From assembly GCF_040958095.1 (NCBI RefSeq), contig NC_091219.1, forward strand, positions 24,209,702-24,273,701: 64,000 nucleotides of DNA, read 5' to 3'. Shown piece after piece: positions 63,602 to 64,000 of the stretch. The DNA comes from Procambarus clarkii. Its lineage: Eukaryota; Arthropoda; Malacostraca; Decapoda; Cambaridae. Each line of letters starts with the position of its first letter. The first letter of the stretch is position 1. The notes below the pieces were generated by a model that ran no database searches, was not told the origin of the DNA, and worked only from the letters and a program-made list of their open reading frames with translations. Position numbers and translations under genes: made by a program.

Positions 63602-64000
63602 TCAGGTCATGGCTGGGGAGGTGAGGGCTGGGGAGGTGAGGGCTGGGGAGGTGAGGGCTGGGGAGGTGAGGGTTGGGGAGGTGAGGGCTGGGGAGGTGAG
63701 GGCTGGGGAGGTGAGGGCTGGGGAGGTGAGGGCTGGGGAGGTAAGGGCAGGGGAGGTGAGGGCTGGGGAGGTGAGGGCTGGGGAGGTGAGGGCTGGGGAG
63801 GTGAGGGCTGGGGAGGTGAGGGCTGGGGAGGTGAGGGCTGGGGAGGTGAGGGCTGGGGAGGTGAGGGCTGGGGAGGTAAGGGCAGGGGAGGTGAGGGCTG
63901 GGGAGGTGAGGGCTGGGGAGGTGAGGGCTGGGGAGGTGAGGGCTGGGGAGGTGAGGGCTGGGGAGGTGAGGGCTGGGGAGGTCATGGCTGGGGAGGTGAG
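63602..64000. repeat. 15-bp minisatellite, runs off the window end
   Basis: About 26 copies of gggctggggaggtga, with paired variants (gtaagggcaggg) at about 63743 and 63878, offset 135 bp. The right boundary is outside the window. The minus-strand open frame (PALTS repeats) is an artefact. Confidence 0.97.

Overview
The window is nuclear DNA from a decapod crustacean, probably a crayfish. This is inferred from arthropod-type receptor exons, a 5S rRNA copy of arthropod type, several tRNA-derived SINEs and an extreme load of tandem repeats. The sequence itself does not fix the species.

The one clear protein gene is on the plus strand. Three coding exons (9593-9796, 20891-21082 and about 26990-27819) encode TM3-TM4, TM5 and ICL3-TM6-TM7-tail of a class A peptide GPCR of the cholecystokinin/sulfakinin receptor family. 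The exons carrying the N-terminus, TM1 and TM2 were not found and should lie upstream of base 1. The two introns (about 11.1 kb and 5.9 kb) hold a 5S rRNA copy, SINEs, (TA)n tracts, a perfect 228-bp palindrome and about ten minisatellites. A weaker candidate gene start is on the minus strand near 60750-61040: clustered CRE, CCAAT, GC-box and YY1-like motifs lie before a short open first exon that ends at a consensus splice donor.

Region by region: 1-9590 is upstream or intronic AT-rich DNA with minisatellites, one MITE and one hairpin element. 9593-27819 is the receptor locus. 28200-33760 is mainly minisatellites plus an unrecognised GC-rich open stretch. 34600-37590 holds a degenerate LINE set inside a 16-bp minisatellite, followed by a LINE tail, a hairpin element and a SINE. 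38370-42410 is almost unbroken minisatellite. 42410-49350 is mixed AT-rich DNA with microsatellites. 49609-51120 is a 50-copy 30-bp array. 51190-57870 holds LINE, SINE and MITE copies, two minisatellites and a CRE-bearing 20-bp repeat. 57900-64000 has the candidate promoter, a strand-skewed region and a minisatellite that runs off the end. By hand tally, minisatellites make up roughly a fifth to a quarter of the window.

The most interesting non-gene signal is a short dispersed element that is self-complementary (a long hairpin plus a single-stranded 3' tail). It occurs five times. Three copies have perfect 11-12 bp target-site duplications, and one of these is a 5'-truncated copy. This looks like a foldback SINE moved by LINE machinery. 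Nearly all the long open frames in the window are artefacts of tandem arrays with stop-free units and are not annotated as genes.
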